From an uncultured Pelagibacteraceae bacterium (GTDB taxonomy: Bacteria; Pseudomonadota; Alphaproteobacteria; Pelagibacterales; Pelagibacteraceae), in the NCBI GenBank assembly GCA_902555585.1, contig CACDSY010000005.1, positions 16,670-80,669 on the forward strand: a stretch of DNA of 64,000 nt, given 5' to 3'. Below, piece after piece: positions 32,600 to 41,542 of this stretch; position 1 is the first letter of the stretch; every line of letters begins with the position of its first letter. Under the pieces are notes generated by a model. It made no database searches. It was given only the letters and a program-made list of their open reading frames with translations, and had not been told where the DNA came from. The position numbers and the translations under genes are program-made.

Positions 32600-33640
32600 T
32601 CAAAATATCTTGGAAAAATTTTTTCTCTCTCTATTTTTCCATTCACCTTTATGATAGGCGTCACTTGCTATTAAGGGTAATACACTTGTTGCTTCTGCAA
32701 AAACCATTTGCTCTTTGGTAATATCTACTTTGCCCCATGAGCTTGCTTCTTTTAATGTTGAGCTACTGCATGCTCCATCTCTCGAATCAGCAACAGTTAT
32801 TTGAATAGCATATTTATGCATCTCTACATCTTTACCTAAAAGTTCAGCACATATGACAGTGTCTTGAATAAAATTTTTAGGTACTCCACCTCCAATCATA
32901 AAAAGACCTGATCCTTTAGATTTAATTTTAATTTCAGTTAGTTCCCTAAACTCTCGTATTGAATCTATTGTGATATGATTTTTTGGATTTTTTTCTTGAT
33001 GCATTACAAGTCCAAATCCTGCGCTTGAGTCAGTAAAAGCTGGACAGAAAATTGGAACGTTGTTGTCATAGGCAACCTCTATTAATGAATCTTTCTTCTT
33101 TGCGTTAGTTTTAAGATATTTGCCAATCTCTTTTATAAATTCTCTTGATGTATAACTTTTAGGCTCTAATTGATCTGCAATTTCTCCAATAGTTTTATCA
33201 CACATCTGAAGCTCTTCTTCATCAATATAAGTGTCATATATTCTATCAACGTAGTTATTTCTTAGCTCTGTATCATCTTGATATTGCGATCCTTGATAAT
33301 GTTTAAAACCAAGCGCCTCAAAGAAATCCATATCAATAATTGAAGCTCCAGTTGCCACTATTGCATCTACCATATTATATTTAACTAAATCTCTATAAAT
33401 ATGCATACATCCCGCAGCAGACGTTGATCCTGCAAGTGTTAAAAAGATTGTACAATCTTTATCTTTTATCATTTCATTATAAATATTTGCTGCATTTGCA
33501 GTCTCTCTTGAAACGAAAGACATTTTTTCCATTGAAGAGACGATTTTTCTAGCATCGAAAGAAGTTATATCAATATGCTCTACTTCTTTACTAAGTAAAT
33601 CACTTTTTCTATTATTTGATTGGTTTTTATTATCTGACAT
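32600..33640 (-). CDS. Deoxyhypusine synthase-like protein, probable homospermidine synthase
   Basis: NAD-dependent aminobutyl transferase family, 346 residues. Family motifs are TLAGSTSAAGCMHIYRDLV, ATGASIIDMDFFEALG, the NAD-site GGGVPKNFIQD, and the active-site lysine K304 in SSWGKV, aligning with the lysine that carries the aminobutyl intermediate in eukaryotic deoxyhypusine synthase. Bacteria lack the eIF5A substrate; characterised cyanobacterial homologues make homospermidine from putrescine. Adjacent putrescine-forming genes support that role here. It overlaps the decarboxylase gene by one base. Confidence 0.85.
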   Translation of the reverse strand: MSDNKNQSNNRKSDLLSKEVEHIDITSFDARKIVSSMEKMSFVSRETANAANIYNEMIKDKDCTIFLTLAGSTSAAGCMHIYRDLVKYNMVDAIVATGASIIDMDFFEALGFKHYQGSQYQDDTELRNNYVDRIYDTYIDEEELQMCDKTIGEIADQLEPKSYTSREFIKEIGKYLKTNAKKKDSLIEVAYDNNVPIFCPAFTDSSAGFGLVMHQEKNPKNHITIDSIREFRELTEIKIKSKGSGLFMIGGGVPKNFIQDTVICAELLGKDVEMHKYAIQITVADSRDGACSSSTLKEASSWGKVDITKEQMVFAEATSVLPLIASDAYHKGEWKNRERKNFSKIF

Positions 33641-34818
33641 TAAGCAACAAGAAACTCTTTATTTGCTTCTTTGTCATACATTGTCATGATTGGACTATCC
33701 TCAACTTCATAAATTTCATTAGAATAAAATCCATTAAAATTAGTTCTAAAAGTTAATCCATATGCTCCAAGCTGTCCTAGTTCTATATAATCATTTTCTT
33801 TTATATTATTTGGCAAAATAAAAGGGCCTTTCATATAATCCATACTATCACAAGTTGGGCCATAGAAATCAAAAGATGTTAATTTCTTAGAGATTACTCT
33901 TCCATCAGTTATCATTTTTGATGGATAAACTATGTTAGGAACCCCAGCATCAAACAAAGTTCCATACGTTCCATCATTTATATAAAGTTTTTGTTTTTTT
34001 CTTAAATCAACTCTAACAATTGTTGATCCACTTTCTGCAACAATTGCTCTTCCAGGTTCAGAAATAATTTCTGGAAGCTTATCCAATTTTAAATTACTTA
34101 AACCTTTTTTAATCTCGTTAAAATAAGCATCTAAAGATTGAGGAATAAGATCAGGGTAAATAGTAGGAAAGCCTCCTCCAACATTAATCACATTAGGTAT
34201 AATTTTCGTTCTTTTAATTATATTATTGATTTCAAATATTCCTTTTGAATAAGATATTGGGTGCATACATTGTGATCCAACATGAAAACTAAGTCCAATT
34301 TTTTTAGAATATTGTTTTGTTAACCTGAGAAGTCCAGCCGCTTCATTATTAATTGCTCCAAATTTTTTTGATAAATCAATTTCTGCATGTTCATTAGATA
34401 CAGAAACTCTAACAAATAACTCTAAGTCTTTAGCATAATTTGTACTTTCTAAAATTTTTATTAATTCATCTTTAGTATCCAAAGAAAAGGTCTTAACATT
34501 ATATTTAAAATATGCCTCTTTAATGCTTTCTCTACTTTTAACTGTATGCATATAAGAACAATTTGCATTTGGACTTATTTTCCTTATAGCCTCTATTTCT
34601 TTTATAGATGCTACATCAAAATGATTAATCCCGCTTTCAACAATAGTTTTAAGAACTACTGGATGAGGGTTGGTTTTTAAGGCATAAAGTATTTTTCCAG
34701 GGAAATTTTTTTGAAAGTATTTAGAAGCCAATTTGATTGACTCTTTTCTAATACAATAAACAGGTCCTGTCGGTCTCAGTTGATTAACTAATTCTTCAAC
34801 TGACTTAAATTTTTGCAT
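33640..34818 (-). CDS. PLP-dependent group IV (alanine racemase fold) amino acid decarboxylase
   Basis: 392-residue decarboxylase with an alanine-racemase-type barrel. The PLP lysine is K48 in YALKTNPHP; the glycine-rich PLP phosphate loop region NVGGGFPTIYP and the catalytic-cysteine motif DFYGPTCDSMD are present. The length and GPTCDSMD motif fit ornithine (or ornithine/lysine) decarboxylase, but the downstream aguA-aguB pair would need agmatine, so arginine decarboxylase activity is possible. It is first in the polyamine unit, with an AGAGGTG ribosome-binding site (34830-34824) and an attenuator-like leader. Confidence 0.87.
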   Translation of the reverse strand: MQKFKSVEELVNQLRPTGPVYCIRKESIKLASKYFQKNFPGKILYALKTNPHPVVLKTIVESGINHFDVASIKEIEAIRKISPNANCSYMHTVKSRESIKEAYFKYNVKTFSLDTKDELIKILESTNYAKDLELFVRVSVSNEHAEIDLSKKFGAINNEAAGLLRLTKQYSKKIGLSFHVGSQCMHPISYSKGIFEINNIIKRTKIIPNVINVGGGFPTIYPDLIPQSLDAYFNEIKKGLSNLKLDKLPEIISEPGRAIVAESGSTIVRVDLRKKQKLYINDGTYGTLFDAGVPNIVYPSKMITDGRVISKKLTSFDFYGPTCDSMDYMKGPFILPNNIKENDYIELGQLGAYGLTFRTNFNGFYSNEIYEVEDSPIMTMYDKEANKEFLVA

Positions 34819-34843
34819 ATCCGCACCTCTAAAAAAAATTTAC

Positions 34844-34894
34844 AAAAAAAACCTGCATATCACATATGCAAGTTTCATAAATGCAGCATTTATG
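34844..34894 (-). promoter_or_regulatory. Attenuator-like leader of the polyamine operon (two hairpins plus U-tract)
   Basis: In the minus-strand leader, hairpin A (34894-34876) has arms CATAAATG and CATTTATG around CTG. It is followed directly by hairpin B (34875-34849): AAACUUGCAUAU, loop GUG, AUAUGCAGGUUU, which is 12 pairs with one U-G. The U-tract (34851-34844) begins in B's last arm. B looks like an intrinsic terminator 25 bases before the decarboxylase ATG. CUGCAU in hairpin A (34886-34881) can instead pair with AUGCAG in B (34858-34853), a possible antiterminator. Function is inferred. Confidence 0.55.
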
Positions 34895-34928
34895 GGAAAT
34901 AATTAATAATGTAAAGTAAATAATGCTA

Positions 34929-34958
34929 TTGAAATATTAAAATTTACTTCCATATAAG
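34929..34958 (+). promoter_or_regulatory. Promoter of the RegA/ActR-type regulator gene
   Basis: TTGAAA (34929-34934) and TATAAG (34953-34958) with an 18-base spacer. Only four bases separate the -10 element from the ATG at 34963, so any transcript from it would start at or inside the start codon. It may be used as a leaderless promoter, or the true promoter may lie further upstream. Confidence 0.45.
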
Positions 34959-34962
34959 GGCT

Positions 34963-35526
34963 ATGATTAACCAACCAACACTCCAAAAATTAAGTGATTT
35001 TGAGGATAAATCGCTTTTAATCGTAGACGATGACAATCCATTTAGACAAAGATTGGCTAGAGCTATGGAAAAAAAAGGTTTTACAGTTACACAAGCTGAG
35101 AGTGTAAAAATCGGTATTGAGACCGTAAAATCACAAAGTCCGGCATTTGCTGTTGTGGATCTTAGATTAAATGATGGTAATGGACTAGAGGTAGTTAAAG
35201 AAATTCAAAAGGGAAACCTAAAAAGTAGAATTATAATGTTAACTGGATATGGTAATATTCCAACAGCAGTTGCTGCAATTAAAGAGGGAGCAATTGATTA
35301 TATTGCTAAGCCTGCAGATGCAGATGATGTTGAAAAAGCACTTTTAGCTGATCCAAATCAAAAACCAGCCCCACCTGAAAATCCAATGTCAGCGGATAGA
35401 GTAAAATGGGAGCACATTCATAGAGTTTTTGAGTTATGCAACAGAAATGTCTCTGAAACTGCAAGAAGACTAAAAATGCATAGAAGAACTCTTCAGAGAA
35501 TACTGTCTAAAAGATCTCCTAGATAA
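34963..35526 (+). CDS. regA: Response regulator of the RegA/ActR/PrrA type
   Basis: Two-component regulator of 187 residues. The receiver domain has the acidic pocket DDD near 22-24, phospho-acceptor Asp66 in VVDLRL, Thr94 and Lys116 (AKPADADD). A proline-rich linker (KPAPPENP) follows, and a Fis-type helix-turn-helix closes the protein (CNRNVSETARRLKMHRRTLQRILSKRSPR), diagnostic of RegA/ActR/PrrA redox regulators. The sensor kinase RegB is not nearby. Its stop lies one base from the convergent ABC ATPase stop. Confidence 0.92.
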   Translation: MINQPTLQKLSDFEDKSLLIVDDDNPFRQRLARAMEKKGFTVTQAESVKIGIETVKSQSPAFAVVDLRLNDGNGLEVVKEIQKGNLKSRIIMLTGYGNIPTAVAAIKEGAIDYIAKPADADDVEKALLADPNQKPAPPENPMSADRVKWEHIHRVFELCNRNVSETARRLKMHRRTLQRILSKRSPR

Positions 35527-35527
35527 T

Positions 35528-36457
35528 TTAACTTTTTGTAAGTCTTAAAAATACATCTTCAAGATCTCCATCATCAGTTGAAATATCTTGTATTATTATA
35601 TCTTGTTTTTTAATTTCTGAAATTATTGAGTCTATGCTTAGTTTACTCTTCTCATATGATAAAACTAACTTGTTTTTGTCATTTGATATAATTTTTAAAG
35701 ATTCAAAAGTGTTATCTTGAATATTAGTTTTTTTATCTGTGGTGACATACACAATTTTTGTTTGAATTCTCTCTAAGAGATTTTTAGTCGTATCCAAAGC
35801 AACTAATTTTCCTCCACTTAGAATACCAATCCTATCACACATTTTTTCTGCTTCCTCAAGGTAATGAGTTGTTAGTATTGTTGTTACCCCTTGTTTGTTC
35901 AAAGATTTCACATTTTCCCACAATGTATTTCTAAGCTCCACATCAACTCCTGCGGTAGGCTCGTCCAAAATTATAATTGGGGGTTGATGCACCATAGCTT
36001 TTGCTACAAGTAATCTTCTCTTCATACCACCAGATAGGGCTCTAGCATAACTGTCAGCTTGTTCTTCTAATGATACCAACTTCAGTATAGTATCTGTAAT
36101 TCTATCTTTTTCTTTAATTCCATAGAGCCCTGCTTGAAGCTCTAGGAGTTTTCTAGGACTAAAAAATGGATCAAAGTTTACCTCTTGTGGAACAATGCCA
36201 ATAGAGGCTCTAACTTGTCTAGGATTTTTATCTAAGTTAAACCCCCAAACATTAACTTCACCACCAGTTTTTACAACTGATCCACCTAATATGTTTATAA
36301 ATGTACTCTTTCCGGCACCATTTGGTCCTAATAGTCCAAAAATTTCACCTTCTTTCACCTCTAAGTTTAAATTATTAAGCGCATGAGTTTGTTTAGAACC
36401 GTTTTTTGAATAAATTTTATTTAAGTTTTTAACAGTTAATACGTTTTTTTTATTCAT
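35528..36457 (-). CDS. ABC transporter ATP-binding protein (ABC-2 / drug-lipid export type)
   Basis: Single ABC ATPase of 309 residues. Walker A is GPNGAGKST (44-52), the signature is LSGGMKRR, Walker B is IIILDEPTAGVD, and the switch histidine is in TTHYLEEAE. The C-terminal 80 residues form a DUF4162-like accessory domain common in CcmA/NodI-type exporters. The cognate ABC-2 permease is not adjacent: actR lies downstream and polA upstream, both in the opposite direction. The cargo is therefore unknown. Confidence 0.88.
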   Translation of the reverse strand: MNKKNVLTVKNLNKIYSKNGSKQTHALNNLNLEVKEGEIFGLLGPNGAGKSTFINILGGSVVKTGGEVNVWGFNLDKNPRQVRASIGIVPQEVNFDPFFSPRKLLELQAGLYGIKEKDRITDTILKLVSLEEQADSYARALSGGMKRRLLVAKAMVHQPPIIILDEPTAGVDVELRNTLWENVKSLNKQGVTTILTTHYLEEAEKMCDRIGILSGGKLVALDTTKNLLERIQTKIVYVTTDKKTNIQDNTFESLKIISNDKNKLVLSYEKSKLSIDSIISEIKKQDIIIQDISTDDGDLEDVFLRLTKS

Positions 36458-36507
36458 ATGAGGGCATACATTTATTACATTTATAAAAATTAAGATATCA
36501 TTACATT

Positions 36508-39279
36508 ATGGATAAAATTAAAAAAAGTGACCATTTTTACTTAATAGATGGTTCGGGATACATTTTTAGAGCATATTATGCTCTTCCTCCTTTAACTAGA
36601 AAAAGTGATGGATTACCAGTGGGTGCTGTAAGCGGTTTTTGCAACATGCTTTTTAAATTATTAGAGGACTCTAAATCAAATGATAATTTAGAAAAACCGA
36701 CTCACTTTGCTGTAATATTTGACTCAGCAAGAAAAAATTTTAGAAATGAAATATATTCAGAGTATAAAGGAAATAGATCTGACGCACCTGACGATCTAAT
36801 TCCTCAATTTGAATACATCAGGAAATCTGTAAAAGCATTTAATTTACCTTCAATTGAGTTAATTAATTATGAGGCAGATGATTTAATTGCAACTTATGTA
36901 GAGAAAATTTTAGACTTAGGTGCAAAAGTAACAATTGTTTCTTCCGACAAAGATTTAATGCAGCTTTATAAAAAAGGGGTGAGAATTTATGACCCAATGA
37001 AGAACAAGTTTATAAATCAAGACGATGTCCACAATAAATTTGGAGTTACTCCAGAAAAAGTAATAGATGTACAATCTTTAGCTGGTGATAGCACAGATAA
37101 TGTGCCAGGTGTACCCGGCATAGGAGTTAAAACTGCAGCTGAATTGATAAACCAATATGGGACTTTAGAAAATTTATTAAGAAATGCATCAAAAATAAAA
37201 CAAAATAAAAGAAGAGAAACTTTAATAAATAACAAGGACGATGCAATTATAAGTAAAAAACTAGTTACATTAAAAAAAGATGTGCCTGTAAAAAATAAAA
37301 TTGAAGAGTTCATATTGAAAAATGTTGATCATGACAAGCTTTATACTTTTCTTAGAGAAATGGAATTTAATAGGCTGTTGAGTTCTGCCATCTCAAAGTA
37401 TGGAGGTACAAATACTGGAACTAAAGATATTAATAAAAATTCAGAAAAAATAACAGAAATTAAGAAAAAAAATTATCAATTAATTAAAAATGAGAAAGAA
37501 ATTGAAGATTGGATGAAACAATCGGAGGAAATAGGTGAATTTGCAATAGATACTGAAACAACCTCATTAGACCCTCACACAGCAAACTTAGTAGGTATAT
37601 CAATTTCTAACAGAATTGGAAATGCGTGTTACATTCCATTAAATCACATTAGTGGAAATAATCTTAACGAAAAAAAAGTCTTAAGCATTCTTAAGAATTA
37701 TTTAGAGGATGAGAGTATTAAAAAAATAGGACAAAATATTAAATTTGATTTTATTGTTTTTTATAACCGTGGAATAACTCTAAATTCTATGGAAGATACT
37801 ATGCTTATGTCTTACACACTAGATGCTGGCAAAAATAGGCATAATATGGATACGCTTTCAGAGATCCATCTAGGTCATGAAACTATTAAATTTAAAGATT
37901 TAGTTGGGACAGGGAAAAAACAACTTAATTTTTCTGAAGTTAATGTATCTGAAGCTAAAGATTATGCGGCTGAAGATGCAGATATTACATTTAGATTGTA
38001 CAAAATTTTTTTAAAATCATTAAAAGCAGAAAAATTATTGAATATTTATGAGTTATTTGAAAAACCATTAATTAAAATACTAGCAGAGATGGAGATAAAA
38101 GGTATTAAACTTGATAAATCTTCGCTCAACAAACTGTCTTCAAAATTTTCAACGAAAATCGAAAAATTAGAAAAATCTATTTTTAAAATTTCAAAGAAAA
38201 CATTTAATATAGCATCAACCAAGCAACTTGGTGAGATAATGTATAATGATTTAAAAATAGCAGCTTTAAAAAAAACAAAGAAGGGAAGTTTTGCAACTAG
38301 TGCTTCAGTTTTAGAGGACCTAGCTTTTAAAGGTTATGAATTTCCAAAACTTATCTTGGAATGGAGGCAAATTAGTAAACTTAAAAATACTTACTCAGAC
38401 GCATTACCAGAGCATATAAATCAAAATACTAAAAGAGTACATACATCTTTTTTGTTAGCAGCTACTACAACAGGTAGACTTGCATCTAGTGATCCAAATT
38501 TACAAAATATTCCAATAAAAACAGATGATGGTAAGGATATAAGAAAAGCTTTTGTTTCTGAAAAAAACCACAAATTGATTTCAGCAGACTACAATCAAGT
38601 TGAGATGAGAATTTTGGCTGATCTAGCAGATGTAAAACAGCTAAAAAAGGCTTTTTTAAATAATGAGGATATTCATACTTTGACAGCTAGTCAGGTTTTT
38701 GGAAAAGAAATTAATAAAATTGACTCAGAAACAAGAAGAAAAGCAAAAGCAATCAACTTTGGAATAATTTATGGTATTTCACAGTATGGTTTAGCGAAAC
38801 AAATCAATGTTTCTAACAATGAAGCAGAAGAATTTTTAAATTCTTATTTTAAAAAATTTCCAGAAATTAAAGATTATATGAAAACTACTGTGAATTTTTG
38901 TAGAAAAAGTGGTTATGTAAGTAATATATTTGGAAGAAAAACTCATCTCACTGGAATTAACGACAAGAATTTTAATGTAAGAAATTTTCAAGAGAGGGCA
39001 GCGATAAATGCTCCAATTCAAGGGTCAGCATCAGAAATAATGAGATTAGCAATGATCAGGATAAATAAAGAAATCTCAAATAATAAAAATAATAGTCTAA
39101 AAATGTTGTTACAAATTCATGATGAATTAATTTTTGAAGAAAGCTCTAAAGAAACGAAAAAAAGTACAAAATTAATTAAGGATTTAATGTTGAGTGTGAA
39201 AGATAGTGAACTTCACTCATTTTCAATACCTCTTTTGGTCGATGTGAATATTGGAGAAAATTGGGGCGAACTTCATTGA
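36508..39279 (+). CDS. polA: DNA polymerase I
   Basis: Repair and Okazaki-fragment polymerase of 923 residues. The 5' nuclease domain (about 1-290) has FLIDGSGYIFRAYYA-type motifs, YEADDLIA, SSDKDLMQL and GVPGIGVKTA. The 3'-5' exonuclease domain is intact: DTETTSLDP, NIKFD, and YAAEDAD. The polymerase domain shows DYNQVEMRILA, RRKAKAINFGIIYG, and QIHDELIFE. The ATG is preceded by TATCAT (36496-36501) six bases away and no Shine-Dalgarno site, suggesting a leaderless transcript. Confidence 0.97.
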   Translation: MDKIKKSDHFYLIDGSGYIFRAYYALPPLTRKSDGLPVGAVSGFCNMLFKLLEDSKSNDNLEKPTHFAVIFDSARKNFRNEIYSEYKGNRSDAPDDLIPQFEYIRKSVKAFNLPSIELINYEADDLIATYVEKILDLGAKVTIVSSDKDLMQLYKKGVRIYDPMKNKFINQDDVHNKFGVTPEKVIDVQSLAGDSTDNVPGVPGIGVKTAAELINQYGTLENLLRNASKIKQNKRRETLINNKDDAIISKKLVTLKKDVPVKNKIEEFILKNVDHDKLYTFLREMEFNRLLSSAISKYGGTNTGTKDINKNSEKITEIKKKNYQLIKNEKEIEDWMKQSEEIGEFAIDTETTSLDPHTANLVGISISNRIGNACYIPLNHISGNNLNEKKVLSILKNYLEDESIKKIGQNIKFDFIVFYNRGITLNSMEDTMLMSYTLDAGKNRHNMDTLSEIHLGHETIKFKDLVGTGKKQLNFSEVNVSEAKDYAAEDADITFRLYKIFLKSLKAEKLLNIYELFEKPLIKILAEMEIKGIKLDKSSLNKLSSKFSTKIEKLEKSIFKISKKTFNIASTKQLGEIMYNDLKIAALKKTKKGSFATSASVLEDLAFKGYEFPKLILEWRQISKLKNTYSDALPEHINQNTKRVHTSFLLAATTTGRLASSDPNLQNIPIKTDDGKDIRKAFVSEKNHKLISADYNQVEMRILADLADVKQLKKAFLNNEDIHTLTASQVFGKEINKIDSETRRKAKAINFGIIYGISQYGLAKQINVSNNEAEEFLNSYFKKFPEIKDYMKTTVNFCRKSGYVSNIFGRKTHLTGINDKNFNVRNFQERAAINAPIQGSASEIMRLAMIRINKEISNNKNNSLKMLLQIHDELIFEESSKETKKSTKLIKDLMLSVKDSELHSFSIPLLVDVNIGENWGELH

Positions 39280-39289
39280 AAACAAACAA

Positions 39290-39318
39290 TTGCCCTAATC
39301 TGAACAATTTAGTATTTT
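39290..39318 (+). promoter_or_regulatory. chvI promoter adjacent to the start codon
   Basis: TTGCCC (39290-39295), a 17-base spacer and TATTTT (39313-39318). The predicted transcription start is about 5 bases before the chvI ATG at 39330, and there is no Shine-Dalgarno sequence in between. Confidence 0.5.
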
Positions 39319-39329
39319 TAATCTAATTT

Positions 39330-40034
39330 ATGTCACAAACAATTGCGTTAGTAGATGATGATAGAAATCTGTTAACATCTGTCCAGATGGCTTTAGAAAA
39401 GGAAGGTTTTAAAGTTCAAACTTATATTGACGGTGAAAATGCTCTTGTTGGATTATCAAGAACACCACCTGATCTTGCTGTGATCGATATTAAAATGCCA
39501 AGAATGGATGGTGAAGAACTTCTAAGAAAACTTAGAAAAAAAACTTCTATGCCAGTTATTTTTTTAACTTCTAAAGATGAAGTAACTGATGAGGTTAGTG
39601 GTTTAAAACTCGGTGCAGATGACTTTGTTGGTAAAACTGGAGGATTTTCAACAAAAGTTTTAGTTGAGAGAATTAAAGTACAATTAAGAAAAAAAGATAA
39701 GGACATTAATATAGAAGAAAATAAAAATGTAATCTCTCATGGTAAGTTAAAATTAGATCCTTCCCAACTCGAATGTGAGTGGGATGGTAAACAATTGCCT
39801 GATAAACTAACTACAACAGAATTTAAAATTGTTGAGGAGCTAGCAAAAAGACCAGGAATGATCAAAGAGAGAGCCTTACTCATGGATGTAGCTTATCGGG
39901 AGGACACAGATATAGAAGATAGGACTATTGATAGTCATGTTAAAAGAATAAGAAAAAAATTTAAAAAGGTTGATACTGATTTTTCAGCAATTGAAACAAG
40001 ATATGGAAGTGGATATAGATGGAATGTTAAATAA
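39330..40034 (+). CDS. chvI: OmpR-family response regulator ChvI
   Basis: Response regulator of 234 residues: receiver with Asp53, Thr80 and Lys102, then an OmpR winged helix (LTTTEFKIVEELAKRPGMI, DRTIDSHVKRIRKKFK, ETRYGSGYRW). It pairs with the histidine kinase encoded 5 bases downstream; ChvG-ChvI controls envelope and acid responses in alphaproteobacteria. The segment after the conserved lysine reads GKTGGFS, where relatives have KPFS: the usual proline is lost and two glycines are inserted. This may alter the output face. Confidence 0.92.
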   Translation: MSQTIALVDDDRNLLTSVQMALEKEGFKVQTYIDGENALVGLSRTPPDLAVIDIKMPRMDGEELLRKLRKKTSMPVIFLTSKDEVTDEVSGLKLGADDFVGKTGGFSTKVLVERIKVQLRKKDKDINIEENKNVISHGKLKLDPSQLECEWDGKQLPDKLTTTEFKIVEELAKRPGMIKERALLMDVAYREDTDIEDRTIDSHVKRIRKKFKKVDTDFSAIETRYGSGYRWNVK

Positions 40035-40039
40035 TAATT

Positions 40040-41542
40040 ATGGGAAAAATACTAAAAAATCTCTCTATATTAAAGAAATTCTTATTTATTAATCTAGTAG
40101 TTTTCATATTCATAATAATAATCACATTCTTTTATTTAGGTGCTATAAAAAAAAATTTGATTAATGAAAAACAAAAAAATCATACAAATATAATAACTCA
40201 AACAATATTAAATCTTGAAAAATCAAATATTAAATTAAATGAGTATGGAATAAGCGAATTTTTGTTTTCCAAAAAATCTCGATTTCCATACTTTGAAAAA
40301 TTAGATAGGGTAATATTTTTTGATGATAAATTAAATTGGATTGGCGATACAAGATCTATTCCATCCTCAACGTTATTAATTGAAGAATTAACTGAAGAGC
40401 CAAACGAGAAAAATTTTAATAATCAAGAAAATAAAAATGAAACAATTTTTGATGAAGATCTTTATGAGTATTATTTATCTGGATCTGAAAAATCTTTAAC
40501 AAATTTAAAACAAATCCAAGGACAGTTTTTTATTTTTAGTATTAAGATTATTAATAATTTAAATAACAAGGGTTTTATTCTTATATCTGAAAATGCTGAT
40601 AATATAATTGCACAAATTGAGGAGAGAGAGAACTTTATTATTAGAACAGCTCTTGCGGTACTTTTAGTTATCATTATTTTTTCATATGTTTTAAATAGAT
40701 ATTTTTTAAAACCTATTAAAAACTTAGTTACTTATACAAAAATCATAAAAGACAAAAGTAACGAAAAAACAGATATAGAAAGGGTTAAGACAAGAAATGA
40801 TGAATTAGGTATATTATCAAAATCACTTGATGAAATGACTAGTGAATTAAATAAAAGAATTACAACTGCTGAAAATTATTCAACAGACCTACTTCATGAA
40901 ATTAGGAATCCTCTTGCTTCATTGAAAAGTGCATCTGAGATAATTTCAGAAACAGAAGATAAAACTAAAAGAGAAAAATTAATTAATATTGTCTCTCATG
41001 ATGTTGAGAGAATAGAAAGATTAATTACTGATTATTCTCAAATGTTGAAAGATGAGGCAGTAATTTCCACAGAAACAATGCAAAAAATTGATATAAAAGA
41101 TATTGCAAAGTCTGTGGTTGATGATTTTAACAATATTTATAATACAAAGAGAAATATAAAAATAAGATTAAAGTCTAATGGATCTGAGAATTATTTTATA
41201 CTTGGTATCAACAATAGGATAGAACAAATTATTGCAAATTTACTTGAAAATTCAATTTCTTTTAGCGATGAGAATCAAGAAATTATAGTTGAAGTTAGTA
41301 AAGACAAAGAAGGTAAACCAAGAATTGTTGTTATTGACGAGGGGATTGGTTTTAGTGAGAAGGATACCACTAAAATTTTTAATAGATTTTACAGCAATAG
41401 ACCTGAAAATTTTGGAGAACATTCAGGATTAGGCCTAAATATAGTGAAAAACTTGGTTGAATTGCATAATGGACAAATTAAAGCTGAAAATAATAAAGAG
41501 AGAGGTGCAAAGGTTGAAATTATTTTCCCGGCGACCCAATGA
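40040..41542 (+). CDS. chvG: Sensor histidine kinase ChvG
   Basis: Membrane sensor kinase of 500 residues. Two transmembrane helices (about 12-34 and 199-218) flank a periplasmic domain. A HAMP linker (about 219-275) follows, then the H-box with His286 in LLHEIRNPLASLK. The ATPase has the N-box NLLENSISFS, G1 DEGIGFSEKD and G2 HSGLGLNIVKNL. It forms an operon with chvI. In many alphaproteobacteria hprK, a PTS IIA gene and ptsH lie between chvG and ahcY; here ahcY follows after 42 bases. Confidence 0.92.
   Translation: MGKILKNLSILKKFLFINLVVFIFIIIITFFYLGAIKKNLINEKQKNHTNIITQTILNLEKSNIKLNEYGISEFLFSKKSRFPYFEKLDRVIFFDDKLNWIGDTRSIPSSTLLIEELTEEPNEKNFNNQENKNETIFDEDLYEYYLSGSEKSLTNLKQIQGQFFIFSIKIINNLNNKGFILISENADNIIAQIEERENFIIRTALAVLLVIIIFSYVLNRYFLKPIKNLVTYTKIIKDKSNEKTDIERVKTRNDELGILSKSLDEMTSELNKRITTAENYSTDLLHEIRNPLASLKSASEIISETEDKTKREKLINIVSHDVERIERLITDYSQMLKDEAVISTETMQKIDIKDIAKSVVDDFNNIYNTKRNIKIRLKSNGSENYFILGINNRIEQIIANLLENSISFSDENQEIIVEVSKDKEGKPRIVVIDEGIGFSEKDTTKIFNRFYSNRPENFGEHSGLGLNIVKNLVELHNGQIKAENNKERGAKVEIIFPATQ

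Noticed and set aside
34849..34875. Terminator of the regA transcript
   Set aside because: The U-tract follows the hairpin only on the minus strand, and regA runs the other way from 34963; so it belongs to the decarboxylase leader.
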